From NCBI GenBank assembly GCA_020536535.1, contig JAHLWZ010001064.1:1-22833 (forward strand): a stretch of DNA of 22,833 nt, given 5' to 3'. This stretch comes from Pelomyxa schiedti (lineage: Eukaryota > Evosea > Pelobiontida > Pelomyxidae). Both the position numbers and the translations under genes were made by a program. Each line of letters starts with the position of its first letter. Within the stretch, counting starts at the first letter, position 1. The notes under the pieces were generated by a model that saw nothing but the letters and a program-made list of their open reading frames with translations, had not been told where the DNA came from and ran no database searches. Shown in pieces: positions 12,592-22,833 of this stretch.

Positions 12592-15482
12592 TTAGCTTTG
12601 TAGTTTCTCTCGCGGTTGGATGAGCCTGTGAGTTGCTTTGTTGCGAGTGACGAAGGTGACACTGAGGTTTGTCTTGCCGATTCCCTGCAAGGGAACGTCT
12701 TCAACGAGATATCTCGTGTATGCCTCAACGCTCTGTGATGCAATCTTGGATGCGTGGACCATTTGAATCGGAGTTGTGTTGTTTCCAGTTGCGCTTGAGG
12801 ATGTGAGTTGATCGGCGAGGTGTGTATTTGCTTGGTGTGTGGCCATGTCGCTCGTGATCGTGCACACAACACGGTCATTGCAATCTCCCTCGCTTCCTGC
12901 TCCTCCTTCTGCTGTAGATGGTGGTGTTGATGGTGGTGGCGAGGTTGAAAGTTCGAGGCGGGAGAGTTCCTTGATGTTTGCGAGCTTCCCAACAGTTTGA
13001 CACCGGGCTGCCAAGTTCACCTGTGATTGGTTGTAAACTTGGGAGTGATAGAACATAGGGGGCAATATTATACCGCAGCACCGACCACGTCGGGGTTGAT
13101 GAGGGTGTCAGTCTTGAGCAGACCGTGCAGTGCCGGTCCCGTTGTGACTCCGATTCTGAGTGTGCAGTGCCAATCCGGTGCCTCCGATCCAACAAGTGCT
13201 TCAGCTTTCCGTGACAGTTCAACCACCGATTCCGCGATTCTGAGTGCTGCCGCGTATGCAAGTGCCGGGAACGGTGTGCTGCTTGATTTCTTCTTTTCAA
13301 CCTGTGTGAGGCAGAATGAGTGGGGATAGTGGGTGGGATAGTGGATAGGCAAACCTCCAATTGGAATCCCCACGTGAGGAAGATACCATCGCCGAGCCTC
13401 TTCACAAGCAAGTTGTGTTTGCGTGCCTTCGCGGCTCTTTCAACCGTGTCATAAAACAACTCGAGAAGCTTGGCTGCAATGTCCGGTGACACTGACTCAC
13501 ACAGCGGAGTGAAGTCTTTTGATGAAGTGAGTAGGAGGAAAATAGAAGGGTGCGAGCGTACTTTCGATGTCACAGAACAGGTAACACCCCATTCTCCTTG
13601 CCAAAGATGATTCCAGGATCGCCAAATCCGAGAATTGTTGTTTGCACACAAGCTTGGAAACAACAGGAACGAATGCAACGACGATCCTCACTTTCCCTTC
13701 GAGCCATTCGAGTTTCTGAAGGATCAGTTGAACTTCTGTGAGCCGGGTGAATGCGTTGATCTTTTTCAGCCACCCTCCAACGCGCTCAGACAGCGACATC
13801 TTTGGTTCTTCTTCTGGAAGTTCACCAGGGTGCACCTTAGATCCTCCGAATTTGTGTCTGTGAGAGTCATTGGCCCCAACGCTGATATCGCTGATCTTTT
13901 TGATTCTGTGGATGATTTGAAGTTGCCCTCCAAGGGTGCACACTGAAAGAGTTCCGGCAAGAACAAGTGCCAAAAGAATACTGAGAGTGATGTAGTGCTC
14001 CGTCATATTTTGTATTTCGGAGTAAGTCTGCTGGAAATAGTCCGTGTCTGGAGGGAGGGGAGGGATTGTATGAGAATCGGTTTTCAGGGAATGGGAAAAA
14101 GTACCAGCAATGACTGTTGTAACTGCTGTGAATCCACCACTCGACTTGATCTGCAGAAACGCAACCGTGTAATTCCGACCGTGGAAAATGAAAACCTCTG
14201 AAATGTTCCCAGCAAGTGCAGTGGCCAAGTGTGATGCGGAGTCCCTGACTTCCCAGATCGTCGAGTTGAGTGTGTTCACTGAAATAACTTCTGTTTCATT
14301 CATGTACGATGCCACCTCGCATGTGCTGCTGAGTATCATTCCGTTGAAGTTCTGGACGAACGTGCAAATGATTCCATCTTCGTTGTCTTGAGGCAAAAGG
14401 GAGATGAAGTGGCTCGCGGCAATTGCACCGCTGACAAATCCTGCGAGTTTATTTGCCGAACCTGGGAGGAAAAGTGGCGCACACAGCTCAGCGGATATTA
14501 TTTCAGTTTTCCTGGCACCAACGCTTGTCCACATCAGGGAAGACGTTGAAGCCAGTGTGTCCCATTGTTCGTCCGAGAGTTCCGAGTGTCTTCCGAGGGG
14601 TATTATTGGTACGTTCAGGGGAACATCCCAGTTCGGCTCGTAGTCATCAATGAGGTAAGGGTAGAGAACCGTAGAACAGTTTGAATCAAATCTAAACACA
14701 CGGAGCAAAGCAACAGAGTTAGTTCCGCCGAACCGAGCTCAATCTATCCCATACCCGTACTGGAACATCTGCACTGCGCCGACGACGCTGCGGGGTGCCA
14801 CGATGTACATCCCCTCATCGACAAACACCCCGAACGAGTCCATGATCCCGCCGTACACCTCCAGCATCGTCGTGAGCCGCACCGTCTCGTTGTACGCGAC
14901 GCCGAGCGGGACCGACGCGGGGGCCGGGTCCCCGGCCTCGGCCAGCATCCTCTTGGCGATCATCCTGTTCACGAACGCCATCGAGCTGCCCATCTCCTGC
15001 TCGAAGTTCTCGATGTGGGTCACCATGGTGGCCTCGATCGAGAGGCACCTGGCCGAGATGGTCGACTCGAGCGACTCGTCCTGCAGCTTCTGGATGCCCC
15101 GCGACGACATCACCCAGATGATGTTGGTGGGCACGACCGCGGCGAGCAGCGCGATCACCAGCACGATGAACGAGATCGACAGCAGCACCCGCAGGACGAT
15201 GGGCCTCCCTCGTTTCCGTCTCCGCTCTCGCCCTCGGGCCCTCTGGGGGGCCCCCTTCGTTCTGGGGTCATTGGACTCGTCATTGTCGTAGTCGTCGTCG
15301 CTGGGGGCGGCGGTAGAGGAAGAAGACAGGGACAGGGAGACTGACGTGGAGGTGGAGGTTACGGAACCGGCGGCTTTGTCCAGAACCACCTTGGTGCGGA
15401 GGTTCACCACGATGGGGCTGGCAATTCCTGTTGTTGTGTGGGGTTCCACTGTTGGTGGTTGGTGTTGTTGGTGTGTGCTCAT
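12592..15482 (-). CDS. AC2: receptor-type class III adenylate cyclase, six exons
   Basis: Same architecture as AC1. Exons (minus): 15482-14755, 14691-14105, 14047-13562, 13515-13355, 13301-13074, 13020-12592; 872 residues. The tail is rich in Ser/Thr and Asp, then Arg/Lys before membrane segment 1 (about 98-122). The ectodomain (about 123-456) carries several Asn-X-Ser/Thr sites. Membrane segment 2 is at about 457-479. Catalytic set: Asp598, Lys639, Asp643, Asp725, Asn732, Arg736. Exon 1 is notably richer in G/C than the rest. Intron sizes are 46-63 bp. Within the cyclase domain the stretch before DRVVCTITSDMATHQAN and the one after it are short low-complexity inserts. Exon 6 shares a 128-bp identical run with AC3. 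Substrate preference for ATP is inferred from the Lys/Asp pair; the ligand of the ectodomain is unknown. Confidence 0.92.
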
Positions 15483-15696
15483 TTGGTTGGTGTCTCACGC
15501 GAAAACCACACGTGTTTTTTTCGTGTTAGTTCCTCCTTTCCTCGGACATCCGTTTTTCGTTGTATTGTTTTTTCCCTGACACCACGTGATCAAATCAAAC
15601 TCTCGTTTGAACTGATCTTTTCTTTTAGAAGGAGGTGCAGATTGTGTACAAAATAAATTATATTCAGCCTGTTTATTATACATTTGCGGTAATTCC
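15483..15696. other. Spacer between AC2 start and AC3 stop
   Basis: 214 bp between head-to-tail cyclases. It should contain the AC3 3' untranslated region and the AC2 promoter. The part near 15640-15690 is A/T-rich (on the minus strand, downstream of the AC2 promoter side and just after the AC3 stop). I recognise no specific motif. Confidence 0.35.
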
Positions 15697-18606
15697 TCAG
15701 CATTGGTTTGATGGGACTTGCTTCTTCAGCAGGAGCCTGTGGGTCGCCTTGTTGCGAGTGACGAAGGTGACACTGAGGTTTGTCTTGCCGATTCCCTGCA
15801 AGGGAACGTCTTCAACGAGATATCTCGTGTATGCCTCAACGCTCTGTGATGCAATCTTGGATGCGTGGACCATTTGTATTGATGGGTTGAGGTTGTTGGT
15901 GCTGTTACTGCTGCCGTTGCCGGTTGTTGTTGTTGTGTTTGTGTTTACAGTGGATGCGAGTTGATCGGCGAGGTGCGTGTTTGCTTGGTGTGTGGCCATG
16001 TCACTCGTGATCGTGCACACAACACGGTCATTGCAATCTCCCTCGCTTCCTCCTCCTTCTATTGCTGCTGGGGAAAGTTCTTGCCGGGAGAGTTCCTTGA
16101 TGTTTGTAAGTTTCCCAACAGTTTGACACCGGGCTGCTAGGTTCACCTGTGATTATTTAATTGTCAAATTGGAGTGATAGATGGAACAAGAGAGAGGGGA
16201 CGATAATGATATACCGCAGCACCGACCACGTCGGGGTTGATGAGGGTGTCAGTCTTGAGCAGGCCGTGCAGTGCCGGTCCCGTGGTGATTCCGATTCTGA
16301 GTGTGCAGTGCCAATCCGGTGCCTCCGATCCAACAAGTGCTTCCGCTTTCCGTGACAGTTCAACCACCGATTCCGCGATTCTGAGTGCTGCTGCGTATGC
16401 AAGTGCCGGGAACGGTGTGCTGCTTGATTTCTTCTTTTCAACCTGTTTTTTGATGGTGAGCCGAAATGATTCACTCTTTTTGAAGTCATGCAAACCTCCA
16501 ATTGGAATCCCCATGTGAAGAAAATTCCATCGCCGAGCCTCTTCACAAGCAAGTTGTGTTTGCGTGCCTTCGCGGCTCTCTCAGCGGTGTCATAAAACAA
16601 CTCGAGAAGCTTGGCTGCAATGTCCGGTGAAACTGACTCACACAGTGCTGTAAAATCTATTTATTTATTTTTTGGTGAGGAAGAAACCAAGAGGGGATCC
16701 AGGTACTTTCGATGTCACAGAACAAATAACATCCCATCCTCCTTGACAAAGACGATTCCAGGATCGCCAAGTCCGAGAACTGTTGTTTGCACACAAGCTT
16801 TGAAATCACCGGCACAAACGCGGCAACGATTTGCACTTTTCCGTCGAGCCACTCGAGCTTCTGAAGTATCAGTTGAATCTCAGTCAGCCGGCTGAATGCG
16901 TTGATCTTTCTCAAGCACCCTCTGAAGCTCGTGGTCACTGCTCGTGATTTGTTTGGTTCTTCTTCAGGGTGCACCCTGGAACTGCTAAAATGCCGCGGGG
17001 TTGAGGAGACACTGGAACCAACACTCACTTCACTGATTCGCTTGATCCTTTGGATGACTTGAAGTTGTCCTCCCAGTGTGAACACAGAAAGGGTGCCAGC
17101 AAGAACAATGGCAAGGATCATACTCAGCGAGATGAATTTTGCAGTGTTCCTCTGCACTTCATTGTAAGTCTTCTGGAAGTAGTTGGTGTCTGTTTGTAAA
17201 TGTGTTATTTGTGGTTATGTTCGTTCATTATAAATTACCTGCAATTACGGTTGTGATTGCAGTGAATCCATAAATCGATTCGATGTGTAGGAACGCGATA
17301 GTGTAATTCCGGCCGTGGAAGATGGAAACCTGCGAAAGGTTCCCGGCAAGCACCGTGGCCAGGTTTGATGAGGAGTCCCTGACTTCCCAGATAGTCGAGT
17401 TGAATGTGTTCACAGTTACCACTTGTGATCCAACCATGTATGACGCAACTTCGCATGTGCTGCTGAGTATCGTTCCGTTGTTGTTCTGGACGAACGTACA
17501 AATGATTCCATCCCGTTCGGTTTCTGACAAAAGGGATATAAAATGGCTTGCAGCAATGGAGCCAGCCAAAAAGCCGCCCATTTGGGATGACTCAGGAAGG
17601 AAAAGAGGGGCGTATAAGTCTGCAGTGATGACTTGGTTATTTTTTACAACACCAACGCTTCCCCACATAAGGGTCTTCTCGGAGGTGAAAGTTTCCCATT
17701 GTTCATCTGAGAGTGTACTGTGTCTACGGAACTTTTCAGGGAAGACAATGTTGTAAGGTGCCACCCAGTTTGGCTCATACTTATCAATCAAATAAGGGTA
17801 AACGACATTCGTGAAATTATCGCCAAACCTAGTAACGACGCGATCAGTTAGACCTTATCCAGTGAAAATATGTTTGCTCATACCCATACTGGAATATCTG
17901 AATAGCGCCGGCCCAACTATATGGTGCCACAATATACAAGCCTTCATCGACAACAAGCCCGTATGATTCCATGACACCACCATATACAGTCATCATGCTA
18001 GTCAACTGCCTAGTCTCATTCCAAGCTATCCCAAGCGGAATCGACGTGGAATTTACCGGAAGTGTCTCGGATATCATGCAATTCGCGAACTCAACGTAGC
18101 TCTTGAGCTGCTTCTCAAAGTTCCCGAGGTTCGTCTCCATTGTGGCCTTGATGTTGTAGCAGAGAGTAGATATGGTGTCGGTGAGGGACTGGTCCTGCAG
18201 GTCGTAGATTCCGTGCGAGGAAGTGGCCCAAATGGTCGCAGAAGGAACAACCGCCGCGACCACGGCGATTACCAGAACGATGAAGGAGATTGACATCATC
18301 ACCCGGAGTACGGCTGGCCGGCTTTTTTTCCGCTCGCGTCGCCTAGGCCGCCGTTGTCCGCCGTCCTTGTTCCCATAATGCTCCTGCTCGTCGTCACTGG
18401 AGCAGTCTCCCCCTTTTTTATAGAAAAAAAAAAGCAAGGTTATTGACCCTGTGTTTCAGTGTTTCAAAGTTGTATGTAGCGAATAATAAGGGAACAAAGG
18501 GAGTACTGGAGGATGAGGATGTCGTCAGGCTGTCGACGTTTGGTGATGTGGAAGACAGGCCTGAGGACGACGTTCGTGGGGGTGTACTATTAGCTAACAG
18601 CGCCAT
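15697..18606 (-). CDS. AC3: receptor-type class III adenylate cyclase, seven exons
   Basis: Exons (minus): 18606-18507, 18412-17884, 17828-17239, 17189-16707, 16656-16496, 16442-16215, 16146-15697; 846 residues. It differs from its paralogs in having an extra 5' intron. The frame with membrane segment 1 has no ATG, and a 94-bp GTACTC...AAAAAAG intron (phase 1) links it to a Ser-rich exon starting MALLANSTPP. Membrane segments at about 68-91 and 425-447 flank the ectodomain, whose exon is one codon longer (590 bp) than in the others. Catalytic set: Asp565, Lys606, Asp610, Asp692, Asn699, Arg703. Exon 5 differs from AC2 by about five bases by eye, and intron 4 is clearly related to that of AC4. 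The first exon is the least certain part; the frame is open further upstream to 18837. Confidence 0.88.
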
Positions 18607-18928
18607 TTGGCACGACACACACAACAAGGGTAAAAAAAAGACACAACAAGTAACTTGGGAACGGTGATGGGTGGAAGAATCTGCTTTAGGGAAAGTCCCG
18701 TAAGTCAACGATAGCGAAAAGGGTGGACTCGTGATTGTCCACGAATTCCTCCTTTGATTTACCCGGAATGGAGGTGCAAACAATGAATTTTGGTTCCTGA
18801 AAGGTGCACCAATGGTGTTGGTTGGACTGGGTGACATGGTGTTTAACTATAGTTACATTTGGAGAGCTCAACCCCACAGTTTGGGGTCCCTCCCAGTCAC
18901 CCACCACCAGCCCAACTTCACTTTTGTT
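18607..18928. other. Spacer between AC3 start and AC4 stop
   Basis: 322 bp between head-to-tail cyclases, expected to hold the AC4 3' end and the AC3 promoter and leader. The frame of the first AC3 exon stays open through part of it, so a longer N-terminus for AC3 cannot be excluded. No RNA gene or repeat is visible. Confidence 0.4.
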
Positions 18929-21900
18929 TCAGTTGAGGTTGGTTGTGGTTGTTTGCTGCTCCTGCTGCTGATGATGATGATGGCCTTGTCTTCGGTGTTC
19001 TTTATGTTGCCTCAGCCTCTGAGCCGCCTTGTTCCGAGTTACAAAGGTGACGCTGAGGTTGGTCTTGCCGATCCCCTGCAGTGGGACATCCTCGACCAGG
19101 TACCTCGTGTATGCCTCCACGCTCTTGCTTGCGACCACGGCCGCGTGCACCATCTGTACTGACGGGTTGGGTGTGTCCGACGAGAGCTGCTCGGCGAGGT
19201 GCGTGTTGGCTTGGTGCGTGGCCATGTCGCTCGTGATCGTGCACACGACGCGGTCGGGCCCGTCGACCTCGTCGACGTTGTTTGTTGTTGTTGTTGCTGC
19301 TAATGACAGTGTAGGAAGTTCCTGCCGGGAGAGTTCCTTGATGTTTGCGAGCTTCCCGACGGTTTGACACCGGGCTGCAAAGTTCACCTGTGATTGGTTG
19401 TAAACTTGGGGGGAGTGATAGAACATAGGGAAAGAAATGACATACCGCGGCGCCGACCACGTCGGGGTTGATGAGGGTGTCAGTCTTGAGCAGGCCGTGG
19501 AGCGCCGGTCCCGTGGTGATTCCGATTCTGAGTGTGCAGTGCCAATCCGGTGCCTCCGATCCAACAAGTGCTTCAGCTTTCCGTGACAGTTCAACCACCG
19601 ATTCCGCAATCCTGAGTGCTGCTGCGTATGCAAGTGCCGGGAGCGGTGTGCTGCTTGATTTCTTCTTTTCAACCTGTTTTTTGATGGTGAGCCGAAATGT
19701 TTCACATTGACGTTGAAGTAATGCGAACCTCCAATTGGAACCCCCATGTGAAGAAAATTCCATCGCCGAGCCTCTTCACAAGCAAGTTGTGTTTGTGTGC
19801 CTTCGCGGCTCTCTCAGCGGTGTCATAAAACAACTCAAGAAGCTTGGCTGCAATGTCCGGTGAAACCGACTCGCACAATGCTGTGAAATCTTTTCGGTGT
19901 GAGGTATGAGCAAAGTAAAACAGATTTGGCGGAATCTACACACTTTCGATGTCACAGAACAAATAACATCCCATCCTCCTTGACAAAGACGATTCCAGGA
20001 TCGCCAAGTCCGAGAATTGTTGCCTGCACACAAGCTTTGAAATCACCGGCACAAACGCGGCAACGATTTGCACTTTTCCGTCGAGCCACTCGAGCTTCTC
20101 AAGTATCAGTTTGATTTCAGTCAGCCGGCTGAATGCGTTGATCTTTCTCAAGAACCCTCCGAGGTTCGTGGTCACTCCTCTGGATTTATCCAGTTCTTCT
20201 TCTGGGTGCACAGTGGAGCCATGAATACGCGGTTGGGTTGAAGCACTGGAACCAACACTCACATCACTGATCTTCTTGATCCTTTGGATGACTTGAAGTT
20301 GTCCTCCCAGTGTGAACACAGAAAGGGTTCCAGCGAGAATAAGCGCAACGATCATGATGATAATAATGAATCTTTCGGTGTGATTTTGCACTCTGTTGTA
20401 AGTCTTCTGGAAGTAGTTGATGTCTATTTATAGAGCACATCAGAGAAAGTCGCAAATCGCAACGACATACCGCCAATTACAGTTGTGATTGCCGTGAACC
20501 CATAAATCGATTCGATGCGCTGGAACGCGACGATATAGCCCTTGCCTTGGAAAATGGAAACTTCTGAAAGGTTTCCAGCGAGCACAGCCGCAAGATGTGA
20601 TGCGGAGTCCCTGACTTCCCAGATAGTCGAGTTGTCTGTGTTCACTGTGACCACTTGTGATCCATTCTTGTATGAAGCATCTTCGCATGTGCTGCTGAGT
20701 ATCGTTCCGTTGTAGTTCTGGACGAATGTGCAAATGATTCCATCCTGTTCGGAGTCTGTCATAAGGGATATAAAGCTGTCAGCAGCAATAGAGCAAGTAA
20801 CAAAGCCACCCAATTCCGATGAATCGGGAAGGAAAAGAGGGGCGTACAAGTCTGCAGTAATGATTTCATTGTTGTCAAATATACCAACGTTTCCCCACAT
20901 AAGAGTGAGGTCAGAACTAAAAGTTGCCCATTGTTCATCTGAGAGTGAGGCATGCTCCCGGAATGGTACAATTGGGAAGGTTAGCGGAGTATCCCAGTTT
21001 GGTTCATACTTATCAATCAAGTAATAGTAGATTTCCATTGTGCAGTTAGACCCGTATCTTTAGAGAAGTGAGTAGAGACCAAAAAAGAAATTGGTTTTCA
21101 TACCCACGTTGAAAGCCATGAACAGCCCCAGCCCAACTTTTTGGAGCAACGATATAGAGTCCCTCGGAAACCCAAACACCAAGAGATTCCACCACACCAC
21201 CGTACACTGTCAGCATAGTAAGAATGTGCCTCGAAGCATTGTATGTAAGATCAAGTGGCAAAGATGTAGCGTTGGTTCCATCCAGCTTCTGTGATACCAT
21301 TGTGTTTGCGAATCCCACGGAGCTTGCTACCTCCTTCTCAAAGTTTCCGAGCCTGGTCTCCATCATCACTTTTATGTTATTGCAGATTGCTGATATCTTG
21401 TCATTCATGGACTTGTCTTCCAAATCGGTGATTCCCTTGGACGCCTTAGCCCAGACTGTAGCAGAGGGGACAACTGCAGCAATAATAGCTATAATCAGCA
21501 CAATAAAAGATATTGAAAACAGAATCTTCAGCACCAAAGGCCTCACTCTTTTTCCCTTCTTCTTATTCTTGTCCTTGTGGCTCCTTGTCCCATAATCGCT
21601 CGCCGAGGCATCCACACTCTCCGCATCAGAGTCCAGTATCCCGGTTCTGATACTGACAGTGATGCTACTCGTTGTGCTTTCGCCGCCACTTGAACTTGCC
21701 CCTGACGAAAGAGTGACGCTACTAGCCACGCTCGTTGTTGTGACCGTGGAGATAGACCTGGCCCTGTCGGCCCGCGAACTTATGGGATCGTCTCGGTCCC
21801 CGCCAGACACTTGCACAACCTCGCTTGCGTTTTTGATGACGACCGTCCTTTTGCCGCCCCCTCCGCCGCCACTCGATGACCTGATTATGGGTTGCGGGTG

Positions 21901-22110
21901 CTGAGGTTGCGGCGGTGGGTTCTGTGAGTCATTCTTGTCGTGGACCGTGTCGTGCCAACTGACGACCGGGCTTTTTCCTTCGCAACTACCAATGGCAGAG
22001 CGCGTAGGGGTACCGGCCGTTGTGACGTCACTAAGCTTAATGACATGGTGAGTGCTGTTAGTGTCGCCCGGTTCTTGGGGTTTTTCTGGTTGTTGCTCCT
22101 TCTCGTCCAT
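18929..22110 (-). CDS. AC4: receptor-type class III adenylate cyclase, six exons
   Basis: The largest of the four, 973 residues. Exons (minus): 22110-21104, 21057-20471, 20423-19944, 19889-19729, 19673-19446, 19387-18929. The cytosolic N-terminus is long (about 190 residues) with Pro/Gln-rich, poly-Gly (about 81-86) and Ser/Thr-rich stretches, then KDKNKKKGKRVR just before membrane segment 1 (about 194-216). Membrane segment 2 is at about 550-571. Catalytic set: Asp689, Lys730, Asp734, Asp816, Asn823, Arg827. It reads VNFAAR where AC1-AC3 have VNLAAR. The C-terminus ends in a His/Gln/Thr-rich tail after the conserved LQGIGKTNLSVTFVTRN block. ATG 22110 is the first in-frame ATG after an upstream stop. 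Intron 4 resembles AC3 and intron 5 resembles AC2. Confidence 0.92.
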
Positions 22111-22360
22111 GGAATGGTAAGTATCGAGTGTTGCTTTTGTTTTGTTGGTTTTTGGTTGGGGCTGGGCTCCTACGTCGTTTGGGTTTAATTTCCTTAACAC
22201 TCGGAGTGTCCTTCACAGAAAGCGTCGTTGCGATGTTGATTGTGTAGAAGACATTGATGACTTACCCCCTAATCAACAACCATCTTGGTCCTTTCCCTTA
22301 AAAGTAGAAGGTTCACGGGGGCCGAATTTTGACACCACTGAAATCCGAAAGAACTGGTTG
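22111..22360. other. Spacer between AC4 start and the propeller-like gene
   Basis: 250 bp upstream of AC4, holding its promoter and the 3' end of the edge gene, both on the minus strand. Short open frames on the plus strand show no coding character. No motif is recognised. Confidence 0.35.
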
Positions 22361-22833
22361 TTACGTTTCGGTAACGAGCACAGGTGACGTGTTGCCATTG
22401 TGCATCGAGGCACACACGACCGGGGTATTGCTGCTATCACGTCCACATGGAGGTACGACAGCGAGGGAGTTCACCCAGTCCCCAAGTGGCTTAACCTGCA
22501 AATCACAAATCAATCAAATGTCTCCTAGAGAGTGGAGATTGTGGGACCGGTACCGTGCTGTGGCCGTCGGCGCCGTGGAAAATGCGAAGTCCATCAAATG
22601 CACCACCGCATATAAGTAGGTCCTCAGTCTTTCCTCTTTTTTAAAAAAAAGAAGGGGGCAGGTTTAGCCATATATATAGAGTGAATAGGAGAGTTATTAG
22701 AACAAAAAAGGAACCTGTAGCAGCACATGGCGGATACCGGTTCATTCACTGTGAAGGGTAGTCTGATTACTAATGAAGAACTTCCGTAGTCAACGGCATA
22801 CATGAACCCGTCACAGCAACCAATAACAACAGT
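22361..22833 (-). CDS. Beta-propeller-like protein, C-terminal part (runs off the window)
   Basis: Three exons are readable on the minus strand: beyond the edge to 22715, 22635-22554 and 22495-22361 with a TAA stop. Introns are 79 bp (22714-22636, phase 2, ending in an A-rich AAAAAAG acceptor) and 58 bp (22553-22496, GTACCG...TTTGCAG, phase 0). The spliced C-terminal segment has blade-like repeats: VVIGCCDGFMYAVDYG, then DLLICGGAFDGLRIFHG, then WVNSLAVVP followed by VVCASMHNGN. The hydrophobic-strand, Gly, Asp-Gly, aromatic pattern is typical of WD40 or PQQ-type propeller blades. The 5' part is missing, so the family and any extra domains cannot be told. No link to the cyclases is visible beyond adjacency and strand. 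Confidence 0.7.

Overview
This is eukaryotic nuclear DNA, most likely from a free-living protist. Conserved proteins are read only after removing many short GT-AG introns (38-98 bp in the well-supported genes), genes sit 100-400 bp apart, and coding GC is moderate. An intron-rich amoeboid or flagellate lineage fits best. An archamoeba such as Pelomyxa or Mastigamoeba is a guess; nothing in the window proves it.

Layout. Positions 1-3263 are difficult: a nested inverted repeat (461-560), a possible Pro/Thr-rich membrane-protein gene whose model I cannot close (807-1688), a very GC-rich block (about 1700-2450) and a small spliced unknown gene (2677-3263, +). Positions 3458-5127 (+) hold a two-exon gene for an unrecognised 539-residue protein. 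At 7291-5513 (-) is a ten-exon gene for a stand-alone LeuC/homoaconitase-type large subunit of archaeal style, resolved completely (426 aa). Divergent from it, 7637-9282 (+) is a seven-exon enolase (444 aa).

The second half is a cluster of four paralogous receptor-type class III nucleotidyl cyclases: AC1 (9497-12454, +), then AC2 (15482-12592, -), AC3 (18606-15697, -) and AC4 (22110-18929, -). Each has a variable Ser/Thr-rich cytosolic N-terminus, one membrane segment, an ectodomain of about 320-340 residues, a second membrane segment, a conserved linker and a complete cyclase domain with all six expected catalytic residues. Intron positions and phases are shared, and exons 4 and 5 are exactly 161 and 228 bp in all four. 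The Lys/Asp pair predicts ATP as substrate. The catalytic exons are almost identical among AC2-AC4 while the ectodomains differ. Shared introns and a 128-bp identical stretch point to patchy gene conversion. The picture is a local family of cAMP-producing receptors that diversify their sensors and keep one output module. At the right edge (22833-22361, -) is the 3' end of a beta-propeller-like gene.

The housekeeping genes (enolase, LeuC-type dehydratase) have no obvious functional link to the cyclases. No tRNA, rRNA, CRISPR array or intact mobile element was seen. All gene models come from reading the sequence; no alignment, splice predictor or database search was run.
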